The notes beneath the pieces are model-generated. The model saw only the letters and a program-made list of their open reading frames with translations. It searched no databases and was not told the DNA's origin. Below are positions 34,182 through 41,703 of a stretch of 64,000 nt of DNA, piece by piece. Made by a program: the position numbers and the translations under genes. Position 1 is the stretch's first letter; each line of letters opens with the position of its first letter. This stretch comes from Kribbella monticola (GTDB taxonomy: Bacteria > Actinomycetota > Actinomycetes > Propionibacteriales > Kribbellaceae). The stretch is from positions 62,001 through 126,000 of the forward strand of contig NZ_QFXK01000030.1 in the NCBI RefSeq assembly GCF_003261635.1, given 5' to 3'.

Positions 34182-35369
34182 ATGACGGGGATCCTGACCG
34201 CGCGCGACGTGCCGGCGAAGAGCAAGGCGTTCGACCTGCTGTTCGCCGGTGCCCTGACGCTGTTCTTCGGCTCGATCTCCTTCGCGCAAGTCGGGTACGG
34301 CGGCCTCTTCGGCCTGCTCATGCTCGGCCCGCTGATCTGGCGCCGGACCCATCCCGAGCTGGTCTTCTTCGCCGTCTCCGCGGTCGCCGTCCTGCAGTGG
34401 CTGGCCGGAATCAACTTGCAGGGTGGCAACGCCGGTCTCCTGGTCGCGCTCTACGCGATCTCCGTGTACGGCGAAGTCCGCTACAGCCGGATCGCGCTCG
34501 CAGTCGGCGGTATGGGCGTGCTGATGGCGACCGCCCGCTACAACCACAGCAACGACTGGCGCCAGCAAGCGACGATGATGGTGTCGCTGGGCGCGCTCGT
34601 GTTCGGTGTCTGGGCCTTCGGTGAACGCCGTCGCACCCGGGGTATGTACGTGCAGCAACTCGAGGAACGCGCGGCCCAACTCGAGCGGGACCGCGATCGC
34701 GAGGCCAAACTGGCGGTTTCGAACGAGCGGACCAGGATCGCCCGCGAGATCCACGACGTCGTCGCGCACGGCTTGTCGATCATGATCGTCCAGGCCGACG
34801 GAGGCCTGTACGCCGCGGACGCGTCGCCCGAGCAGGCCAAGAAGGCGCTGGCCACCATCGGCGACACCGGCCGCGCCTCGCTCACCGAGATGCGCAAGAT
34901 GCTCGGTCTGCTCAAACAGGACGCTCAGCCCGACAACCTCGATCCGAACCAGCCCCGTCCGCAACCGGGCGTCTCCTCGTTGCCCGAGCTGATCGACAAC
35001 GTCCGCCAGACCGGGCTGTCCGTGGACTACCAGGTGACCGGCACACCGCGCGATCTCCCGGCGCTGCTGGGCCTGACGGCGTACCGGATCGTGCAGGAAG
35101 GCCTGACCAATACGCTGAAACACGCCGGGCCGGGAGCGCGCACTTCCGTCCGGCTGGACTTCGGACGCGAGATGCTGACGGTGGTGGTCACCGACGACGG
35201 TCGCGGTGCCGGGCTCGCGCCGGGCAGTGATCCGGGGCACGGACTGATCGGGATGCAGCAACGCGCCTCGATCTCCGGCGGTACGGTGAGCGCCGGCCCG
35301 AAGACCGGCGGTGGCTACGAAGTGGTCGCCACCTTGCCGTACAACCTGCCTGCTGGAGGAGATCAGTGA
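34182..35369 (+). CDS. Sensor histidine kinase (HisKA_3 family)
   Basis: 395 residues from ATG 34182 (ATG 34143 would add 13). Four to five membrane helices in the first ~130 residues with short external loops resemble intramembrane-sensing kinases. A coiled coil (LEERAAQLERDRDREAKLAV) leads to the phosphoacceptor box REIHDVVAHGLSIMIVQ with His191, N-box EGLTNTLKHAG and G-box DDGRGAG. Overlaps its response regulator (GTGA). Located before an ABC exporter, as in envelope-stress/drug-sensing modules. Confidence 0.92.
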   Translation: MTGILTARDVPAKSKAFDLLFAGALTLFFGSISFAQVGYGGLFGLLMLGPLIWRRTHPELVFFAVSAVAVLQWLAGINLQGGNAGLLVALYAISVYGEVRYSRIALAVGGMGVLMATARYNHSNDWRQQATMMVSLGALVFGVWAFGERRRTRGMYVQQLEERAAQLERDRDREAKLAVSNERTRIAREIHDVVAHGLSIMIVQADGGLYAADASPEQAKKALATIGDTGRASLTEMRKMLGLLKQDAQPDNLDPNQPRPQPGVSSLPELIDNVRQTGLSVDYQVTGTPRDLPALLGLTAYRIVQEGLTNTLKHAGPGARTSVRLDFGREMLTVVVTDDGRGAGLAPGSDPGHGLIGMQQRASISGGTVSAGPKTGGGYEVVATLPYNLPAGGDQ

Positions 35370-36052
35370 CCGAGACCGGACCTGCCGAGGACGCTGTGAT
35401 CCGGGTGTTCCTGGTGGACGACCAGGAACTCGTCCGGGCCGGATTCACCATGCTGGTGGATTCGCAGCCCGACATGCGGGTCGTCGGCCAGGCCGGTGAC
35501 GGCGGCGAGGCAGTGGAGAAGCTGCGGGTGACCGCGAGCGACGTCGTACTGATGGATGTCCGGATGCCCCGCCTGGACGGTGTCGAGGCGACCAGGCAGC
35601 TGCAGTCGTTGCCGCAGGCCCCTAGAGTGATCGTGCTGACGACGTTCGACCTGGACGAATACGCGTTCGCGGCGATCAAGGCGGGCGCAGCCGGATTCCT
35701 GCTGAAGAACACGCCGCCGGCCGACCTGCTGTCGGCGATCAGGCAGGTGCACTCCGGCGACGCGGTCGTCTCCCCCAGTACGACGCGGCGCCTGCTCGAG
35801 CACTTCGCCGGCGCGCTCCCGGACGCCGAGACCGAGCGGCCCGACCTGGGCGATCTGACCGCCCGCGAACGCGAGGTGCTGGTCGAGGTCGCCCGCGGTC
35901 TGTCGAACACCGAGATCGCCCAGCTGTTCACGTTGTCCGAGGCAACGGTCAAGACCCACATCGGCCGCATCCTGGCCAAGACCGGCCTCCGCGACCGGGT
36001 CGCCCTGGTAGTCCTCGGCTACGAAACCGGCCTGGTCAAAGCCAGCAAGTGA
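35366..36052 (+). CDS. NarL/LuxR-type response regulator
   Basis: 228 residues. Receiver domain with VDDQELVRAGF, phosphoacceptor Asp64 in VLMDVRMPR, TTFD and FLLKNTPP. LuxR helix-turn-helix: LTAREREVLVEVARGLSN, EATVKTHIGRILAKTGL. The GTG overlaps the kinase stop. It probably activates the ABC exporter genes that follow after 149 bases containing a perfect palindrome. Confidence 0.93.
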   Translation: MTETGPAEDAVIRVFLVDDQELVRAGFTMLVDSQPDMRVVGQAGDGGEAVEKLRVTASDVVLMDVRMPRLDGVEATRQLQSLPQAPRVIVLTTFDLDEYAFAAIKAGAAGFLLKNTPPADLLSAIRQVHSGDAVVSPSTTRRLLEHFAGALPDAETERPDLGDLTAREREVLVEVARGLSNTEIAQLFTLSEATVKTHIGRILAKTGLRDRVALVVLGYETGLVKASK

Positions 36053-36073
36053 CTCGCTGACCGGGCAGCGAGT
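36052..36073 (+). terminator. Small hairpin after the response regulator
   Basis: ACTCGCTG (36052-36059) and CAGCGAGT (36066-36073) form an 8-bp stem that begins in the stop codon. A weak terminator or processing site. Confidence 0.45.
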
Positions 36074-36083
36074 GGGCCTGCCA

Positions 36084-36101
36084 GTACGACTCAGGTCGTA
36101 C
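36084..36101. promoter_or_regulatory. Palindrome upstream of the ABC exporter
   Basis: GTACGACTCAGGTCGTAC, perfect 7-bp arms with TCAG between them, 101 bases before the ATP-binding protein gene. A plausible site for the adjacent response regulator. Confidence 0.4.
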
Positions 36102-36201
36102 GTGTAGTCCATTCCGTGGTCCGACTCTTGTGGGGTTGCTGATCACTACCTTTTCGGAGTGTGGGCGAGATCGTCTCGTTCAGGGCACTTCGAGGAGAAC
36201 G

Positions 36202-36981
36202 ATGAGCATCCAGACCGGCGAGTTGCCGCTCGGCCGTTTGCCGCAGAACACAGCAGACCGTACGGCGATCCGTGCGCACGAGTTGCGCAAGGTGTACGGC
36301 TCCGGCGATACCGCGGTCGCCGCGCTCGACGGGGTGTCGGTCGACTTCGGGGTCGGCCGGTTCACGGCGATCATGGGGCCGTCCGGGTCCGGCAAGTCGA
36401 CGCTGATGCACTGCCTGGCCGGGTTGGACACCCCGACCGGCGGCCAGGTGCTGCTGGGTGAGACCGAGCTGACCCAACTGCCGGACGCCGAGCTGACCCG
36501 GATCCGCCGGGACCGGGTCGGCTTCGTCTTCCAGTCCTTCAACCTGCTGCCGATGCTGAGCGCCAAGGACAACATCCTGCTGCCGCTGGAGCTCGGTGGC
36601 CGCAAGCCCGACCAGCAGTGGCTGACCACCCTGGTCGACGTCCTCGGCCTGCAGGACCGGCTCACCCACCGTCCGTCCGAACTGTCCGGTGGTCAGCAGC
36701 AGCGCGTCGCCGTTGCGCGCGCCCTGGTCGGCCGGCCCGAGGTCGTGTTCGCCGACGAGCCGACCGGCAACCTGGACTCGCGGTCCGGCGCCGAAGTGCT
36801 TGGGTTCCTACGGCGGAGTGTCCGTGAGTTCGGCCAGACGGTGGTGATGGTGACGCACGACCCGCTCGCGGCGTCGTACGCCGACCGCGTCGTGATGCTT
36901 GCCGATGGCAAGCTTGCCGGCGAGCTGCTGGAACCGACCCCGGAGACCGTTCTCGGCGCACTGCGGCAGCTGGGGGCCTGA
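36202..36981 (+). CDS. ABC transporter ATP-binding protein (MacB/LolD type)
   Basis: 259 residues. Walker A GPSGSGKST, Q-loop VFQSFNLLP, signature LSGGQQQRVAVARAL, Walker B VVFADEPTGNLD and H-loop VMVTHD. This set is typical of type VII (mechanotransmission) exporters. The ATG at 36202 follows GAGGAG. The permease starts two bases after the stop, so the two form one exporter. Confidence 0.95.
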   Translation: MSIQTGELPLGRLPQNTADRTAIRAHELRKVYGSGDTAVAALDGVSVDFGVGRFTAIMGPSGSGKSTLMHCLAGLDTPTGGQVLLGETELTQLPDAELTRIRRDRVGFVFQSFNLLPMLSAKDNILLPLELGGRKPDQQWLTTLVDVLGLQDRLTHRPSELSGGQQQRVAVARALVGRPEVVFADEPTGNLDSRSGAEVLGFLRRSVREFGQTVVMVTHDPLAASYADRVVMLADGKLAGELLEPTPETVLGALRQLGA

Positions 36982-36983
36982 CC

Positions 36984-39449
36984 GTGCGACGCTCGATCCT
37001 CTCCTCCCTGCGCGCCCATCTGGGCCGCCTGATCGCCGCGTGCCTGGCGATCGTGCTGGGTGTCGGCTTCGGCACGCTGGCCATGACCGCGCATGCCTCG
37101 GCCTCGCACGGCATCGACGAGACCATCGGCAGGCAACTCGCCGGTGTCGACGCGGTCGCGACCCCGCAGAACGCCAGCATCACAGCGAAGGACGTGGCCG
37201 CGGTACGCAAGCTGCCGCAGGCCGACTCGGTGGTCGCCACGACCTCGGCGTACATGCAGGTCACCTGGGCCGGCAAGGTCCGTCCTGGCTCGCTGGGCGT
37301 CCAGGCGCGCTACGACACCTCGCGGATCGCGGGGCCGAGTGCGATCCAGGGCCGGCTGCCTGACAGCACGCTCGAGATCGCCTTGCCGGCAAAGGTTGCC
37401 GAGAAGAACAAGGTTGCCCTCGGCTCCAAGCTGCGGCTGAACACCTACAACGACAAGTCGTTCACCGTCACGGTGGTCGGACTGCTGGACGACGCGGCCA
37501 CGGTCGGTCCGTCCGACGCGGTGGCGACGGCCCAGACGGTGAAGATCTTCGAGCCGGAAGGCTCGATCAATGACCTCCGGATCGCTGCGAAGCCCGGCGT
37601 CTCCCAGGAGGCGCTCGCCGCTGCCCTGACCGGTGCTGTCGGCAACAATCTCGAGGTCTACACCGGCAAGGCCTATATCGCCCACGTGGTGGAGGGTTAC
37701 ACGCACGGGATCGATGTCCTGGGCGGGGTCTTCGGGATGTTCGCCGTGATCGCCTTGTTCGTCGCCTGCCTGGTGATCGGCAACACGTTCACGATCGTGA
37801 TCGCCCAACGGACGCGGGAGATGGCGCTGCTGCGGTGCGTCGGCGCCTCTCGCCGGCAGGTGTTCTCGTCGGTGCTCGCCGAGGCCTCGGTGGTCGGCGT
37901 GGTCGCCTCGGCCGTCGGTGTCGTGTTCGGCGTCGCGCTGTCGGCGATCGGGCTCGCGCTGACTCGCGAGTTCGACTGGGGCATCCCCAAGATCGACCTG
38001 CATCTCGACCTGGCCTCGATCTTTCTTCCGCTGGTGCTCGGCACGATCGTCACGATCCTCGCCGCTGTCGTACCGGCTAGGCGTGCGACCCGAGTCGCCC
38101 CGCTGGCGGCGCTCCGTCCGGACACTGCTCCGGTGGCCGGTTCCAGAGCCGGCGTACTGCGGCTGATCCTCGGCTTCGTGTTGATCGCCGGTGGCGGTCT
38201 GCTCCTGGGCGTCAGCGCGAACTCCAACCAGGTGCTCGTCGGTGTCGCCGGTGGTGTCGTCTCGTTCGTCGGCCTGCTGGCGATCGGGTCGCTGCTGGTA
38301 CCGGCGCTGGTCAGGTTGCTCGGCGCCCTGCCGGCGCGGGGTGGTGGGGTCCCCGCCCGGATCGCCGTCGGCAACGCCGTACGGAACCCGAAGCGGACCG
38401 CCGCGACCACGTCGGCCCTGTTGATCGGCGTCACCCTGATCAGCCTGACCTGTGTCGGCATCGCCTCGGTCCGCAAGACGTTCGACACCACGATGGACGA
38501 CCAGTACCCGGTCGACCTCATGGTCATGAGCTACAACGAGAAGATGCCCGCCAGCGGCGAGCAGCAATTGCACAACATCAAGGGCATCACGCAGGTCGTC
38601 CCGATCCGGACCGTCGCCATGAAGGCCGGAAAGGAGTCGATCAACGTCACGGGGATCGACCCGGCCACGGGGGCCACGGTGATCCACAACGCGGACCTGA
38701 TCGCCAAGCTCAAGACACCGGGTACGGCGCTGCTCGACTACTCCACGATGAAGATGCTCAAGCTGGAGGACGGATCGACCCTGACGCTGGTCTCCGGCCA
38801 CCAGAAGTTGACACTGAAGGCCTATGTGGCCACCGGACTGGATCCGGTCACGGTCAGCCTGCCCGACTTGGAGAAGGTCGCTCCCCAGCCCGCGATCACC
38901 GGGTACTGGCTGGCTTCCGACCCGAAGGCGGACGGCTCCGACGTGATGGACGCAGTACAGGAGTCGTTCCCGACGGTAAAGGAGCTGTCCGTCGGCGGCG
39001 GGCTCGCCGAGCGCACGATGTACACGAAGATCTTCGACGTCCTGCTGATCGTCGGGATCGGCCTGCTCGGTGTCTCGGTGTTGATCGCGCTGGTCGGCGT
39101 CGGAAACACGCTCAGCCTTTCAGTGCTCGAACGGACCCGGGAGAACGCGTTGCTGCGGGCGCTCGGTCTGACCAGGCGGCAACTGCGCGGGATGCTCGCG
39201 ATCGAGTCGCTGCTGATGGCCTTGGTCGCGGCCGGCCTGGGGATAGGTCTCGGCCTGCTCTACGGCTGGACCGGGACGATGGCGCTGATGGGTGGGCAGA
39301 CGGCGACGGGCGACGTCGAGTACGCCCTGCCGGTCGGCATGCTCGTCACGATCGCCCTGGTGGCGGCAGTGGCCGGGCTGCTGGCCTCGGTCCTCCCGGC
39401 GCGCCGGGCCGCGAAGGTCGCTCCGGCGGGCGCACTCGCGACCGAGTGA
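36984..39449 (+). CDS. FtsX-like ABC transporter permease
   Basis: 821 residues. An N-terminal helix (LIAACLAIVLGVGFGTLAMT) is followed by a periplasmic-facing domain, then two FtsX repeats: about residues 240-370 (MFAVIALFVACLVIGNTFTI, then RTREMALLRCVGASRRQV) and the C-terminal ~120 residues (RTRENALLRALGLTRRQL). The double-FtsX layout resembles BceB/YtrF-like permeases that remove peptide antibiotics or move lipids. The upstream two-component system is the probable regulator. The substrate is unknown. Confidence 0.92.
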   Translation: MRRSILSSLRAHLGRLIAACLAIVLGVGFGTLAMTAHASASHGIDETIGRQLAGVDAVATPQNASITAKDVAAVRKLPQADSVVATTSAYMQVTWAGKVRPGSLGVQARYDTSRIAGPSAIQGRLPDSTLEIALPAKVAEKNKVALGSKLRLNTYNDKSFTVTVVGLLDDAATVGPSDAVATAQTVKIFEPEGSINDLRIAAKPGVSQEALAAALTGAVGNNLEVYTGKAYIAHVVEGYTHGIDVLGGVFGMFAVIALFVACLVIGNTFTIVIAQRTREMALLRCVGASRRQVFSSVLAEASVVGVVASAVGVVFGVALSAIGLALTREFDWGIPKIDLHLDLASIFLPLVLGTIVTILAAVVPARRATRVAPLAALRPDTAPVAGSRAGVLRLILGFVLIAGGGLLLGVSANSNQVLVGVAGGVVSFVGLLAIGSLLVPALVRLLGALPARGGGVPARIAVGNAVRNPKRTAATTSALLIGVTLISLTCVGIASVRKTFDTTMDDQYPVDLMVMSYNEKMPASGEQQLHNIKGITQVVPIRTVAMKAGKESINVTGIDPATGATVIHNADLIAKLKTPGTALLDYSTMKMLKLEDGSTLTLVSGHQKLTLKAYVATGLDPVTVSLPDLEKVAPQPAITGYWLASDPKADGSDVMDAVQESFPTVKELSVGGGLAERTMYTKIFDVLLIVGIGLLGVSVLIALVGVGNTLSLSVLERTRENALLRALGLTRRQLRGMLAIESLLMALVAAGLGIGLGLLYGWTGTMALMGGQTATGDVEYALPVGMLVTIALVAAVAGLLASVLPARRAAKVAPAGALATE

Positions 39450-39491
39450 GCCGAGCCGGCTCGTGGATCTGAGGGGACCCACGAGGTAGTA

Positions 39492-39530
39492 GCTGGGTCC
39501 GGGGATCTCGAGGAGATTCCCGGACCCAGC
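39492..39530. terminator. Bidirectional terminator hairpin
   Basis: GCTGGGTCCGGGGA (39492-39505) pairs with TTCCCGGACCCAGC (39517-39530), one G-T pair, 11-base loop. It sits between the convergent permease and VOC genes. Confidence 0.8.
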
Positions 39531-39536
39531 GTTCGT

Positions 39537-39884
39537 TCAGACGATCTCGATGCGGTTCCCGTGACCGTCGGCGGTGTGGAATCGCCGACGGCCCGGGATC
39601 GTCTCGTTGTCCCATGTGACCGGGTAGCCGAGGCCGGTGAGCCTCTCGGCCAACGCGTCGAGGTCGTCGACAGCGAAGGCCGGATGCGCCTTGCGGGCCG
39701 GGCGGAACTCCTCTTCGACCCCGACATGCACCTCGGCCGAACCGTCCTTGAACCAGCAGCCGCCGCGCGCCGCGAGCAATGGAGGTTTCGCCAATTCGGT
39801 CATCCCGAGCGCATCGCGATAGAACGCCCGCGCGACGTCCTCACCCCCGGGCGGGCAGGACACCTGAACATGATCGAGCCGCAT
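39537..39884 (-). CDS. VOC superfamily (glyoxalase/dioxygenase-like) protein
   Basis: 115 residues forming one VOC unit. LDHVQVSCPPGGEDVARAFY holds the first metal-ligand position (His), GCWFKDGSAEVHVGVEEEF the second, and HTADGHGNRIEIV the last Glu. The substrate is unknown. It lies three bases after the tam stop, so it is probably co-transcribed with tam. Confidence 0.88.
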   Translation of the reverse strand: MRLDHVQVSCPPGGEDVARAFYRDALGMTELAKPPLLAARGGCWFKDGSAEVHVGVEEEFRPARKAHPAFAVDDLDALAERLTGLGYPVTWDNETIPGRRRFHTADGHGNRIEIV

Positions 39885-39887
39885 CCG

Positions 39888-40679
39888 TCAGCCCTGCTTC
39901 TGCGCGACGGCGAAGATCCGGCGGAACGGCAACACGGTCCCGTACGAACGACGCGGGTACGCCGCCGCCAGGCGAGCGCCGTACTCCGTCTCGAACTCCG
40001 CCCGTAGGTCATCGGGCAACGACTGCAGCACGGGTCGCGCGCCGGTCCCCTTCACCCACTCCAGTACGGCGTTCTCTCCCGGCAGGATGTGGTTGTACGT
40101 CGTCTCCCAGGCGTCGACGACACATCCTTCGGCACTGAGCGCCTCGATGTACTGCGCGGGGCCTGGCGCGTCTGCCCGTTGCGACTTGTCCGCGGCGTAC
40201 TGCGCGTACGGCTCGGTGCCGGCCAGTTCGCGCAGGATGGCGTGGGAGGGCGCATCGCCGTTGCCGGGGATCTGGATCGCGAGCCAGCCGCCGGGACGCA
40301 GAGCACGCACGAAGCCGGGCAGCAGGTCCAACTGCTCCGGGATCCATTGCAGGGTTGCATTGGTGACGATCACGTCGATCGATCCGGGTTCGGCGGTCCA
40401 GTCGAGCAGGTCGCCCTCGACGAAGCCGAGCCGATCGGTCGCGTACTTCTGTGCGGCCTCGATCATCGCCGGCGAACTGTCGACGCCCTGGATGGTCGCG
40501 TCCGGCCAGCGGTCCAGCAGGGTGGCGGTGAGATTGCCGGGCCCGCAGCCCAGGTCGACGACGAGCTTTACCTCGTCCGGCGCGACGTGTATCCGGTCGA
40601 CCAGGTCGCCGAACGGGCGGCCGCGCTCATCGGCGAACTTGCCGTACTGCTCCGGGTTCCAGACAGGTGAGGTGCGCAT
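39888..40679 (-). CDS. tam: Trans-aconitate 2-methyltransferase
   Basis: 263 residues. It methylates trans-aconitate, a spontaneous inhibitor of the citric acid cycle. The N-terminus WNPEQYGKFADERGRPFGDL is diagnostic of Tam. SAM motif I is VVDLGCGPGNLTATLL, with VTNATLQWIPEQ and LRPGGWLAIQIPGN following. It is divergent from a MarR-family gene with palindromic sites in the gap, the same layout as Streptomyces tam/tamR. Confidence 0.93.
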   Translation of the reverse strand: MRTSPVWNPEQYGKFADERGRPFGDLVDRIHVAPDEVKLVVDLGCGPGNLTATLLDRWPDATIQGVDSSPAMIEAAQKYATDRLGFVEGDLLDWTAEPGSIDVIVTNATLQWIPEQLDLLPGFVRALRPGGWLAIQIPGNGDAPSHAILRELAGTEPYAQYAADKSQRADAPGPAQYIEALSAEGCVVDAWETTYNHILPGENAVLEWVKGTGARPVLQSLPDDLRAEFETEYGARLAAAYPRRSYGTVLPFRRIFAVAQKQG

Positions 40680-40699
40680 CGGCCGTCCTTCGAGCTAGG

Positions 40700-40749
40700 T
40701 ATCTTGACGTCGAGATACTTTACGCCTGCGAGTTGTCTTGATGTCAAGA
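40700..40749. promoter_or_regulatory. TamR-like operators between tam and the MarR gene
   Basis: Two related palindromes: TATCTTGACGTCGAGATA (40700-40717) and TCTTGATGTCAAGA (40736-40749), with another half-site TCTTGATGA from 40751. Spacing of about 34 bases puts them over the two divergent promoters. Confidence 0.7.
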
Positions 40750-40773
40750 GTCTTGATGACATACTCTCGGGGT

Positions 40774-41271
40774 ATGGAAGACGAGGTCGACCGGCTGATC
40801 GAGGCCTGGCGCCGGGAGCGGCCGGACCTCGACGTGGCGCCGATGGAGGTGCTGTCGCGGGTCAGCCGGCTGGCCCGGCACCTCGACCGCGCCCGCAGTC
40901 ACGCCTTCTCCACCCACGGCCTGGAGTCGTGGGAGTTCGACGTCCTGGCCGCCCTGCGCCGAGCCGGCAAGCCGTACCAACTCTCCCCCGGCCGGCTGCT
41001 GAAGGAAACCCTGGTGACGTCCGGCACGATGACGAACCGGGTGGACCGGCTGGCCGCCCGCGGCCTGGTCGAGCGATTACCCGACCCGGCCGACCGCCGC
41101 GGCGTGCTCGTCCAGCTCACCGACGCCGGCCGCGACTCGGTCGACGCCGCGATGGCGGACCTGCTCGCCCACGAACGCACGCTGCTCGGCGGCATCAGTG
41201 AACGCGACCAGCAGAAGATCGCCCGGGTACTGCGCGAGCTGGTCGGCCCGTTCGACCAGGAAAACCACTGA
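40774..41271 (+). CDS. MarR family regulator (TamR-like)
   Basis: 165 residues from the ATG at 40774. The winged helix has LESWEFDVLAALRRAG, GRLLKETLVTSGTMTNRVDR and the wing LPDPADRRGVLVQLTDAG. Position and palindromes suggest it is TamR, which in Streptomyces coelicolor responds to trans-aconitate and citrate and represses tam. Codon 102 (41077-41079), in the wing, is TTA. Confidence 0.85.
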   Translation: MEDEVDRLIEAWRRERPDLDVAPMEVLSRVSRLARHLDRARSHAFSTHGLESWEFDVLAALRRAGKPYQLSPGRLLKETLVTSGTMTNRVDRLAARGLVERLPDPADRRGVLVQLTDAGRDSVDAAMADLLAHERTLLGGISERDQQKIARVLRELVGPFDQENH

Positions 41272-41703
41272 ATCGCCTTTCCAGGCTTTTCCGCGCGGCC
41301 ACCGAGTTACCGGCCGGAATTCCGCCGGAATAATCCGAAAAGGCCGCGCGTCACTTAATGCCGGTACCGATCGTTGCTAGTTGCAACGAGATCGTGAGAT
41401 TGCTGTAGCGCCCGACTATCGACACTGAGTCACCGGTCCCACTAGTGTCCTCACTGTCAGTACCTGGCCAGCTACAAAGCGTTCACATCACGGTGACTTC
41501 GGCGGCAAGAGGTGGTCCGCCGAAGCCGGCCGGTGGTGTCCGGGACTCGGGGCTCGGACAACATCGGCGGGCACGGGGCCCGCTCACCCTTGGGTTGCGG
41601 CATACCCTCCTGATCACAGGGGATGGGAGGGTATGCCGCACCTTCCGCCGCCGGCCAGTGGCCGCGAAGATTTGATCATGTATACATTCTTCGGAATGCC
41701 GGA
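41272..41703. other. Intergenic region with several hairpins
   Basis: 432 bases without a gene. Hairpins: CGCGCGGCC (41292-41300) with 41342-41350, enclosing the palindrome CGGAATTCCG; CGTTGC (41372-41377) with 41383-41388; CTTCGGCGG (41497-41505) with 41517-41525; and the terminator at 41596-41640. It could hold a small RNA. No homology to a known family is recognised. Confidence 0.45.
41596..41640. terminator. Terminator hairpin downstream of the ABC-F gene
   Basis: TGCGGCATACCCTCC (41596-41610) and its perfect complement (41626-41640) form a 15-bp stem with a 15-base loop, 63 bases past the ABC-F stop. Confidence 0.75.
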
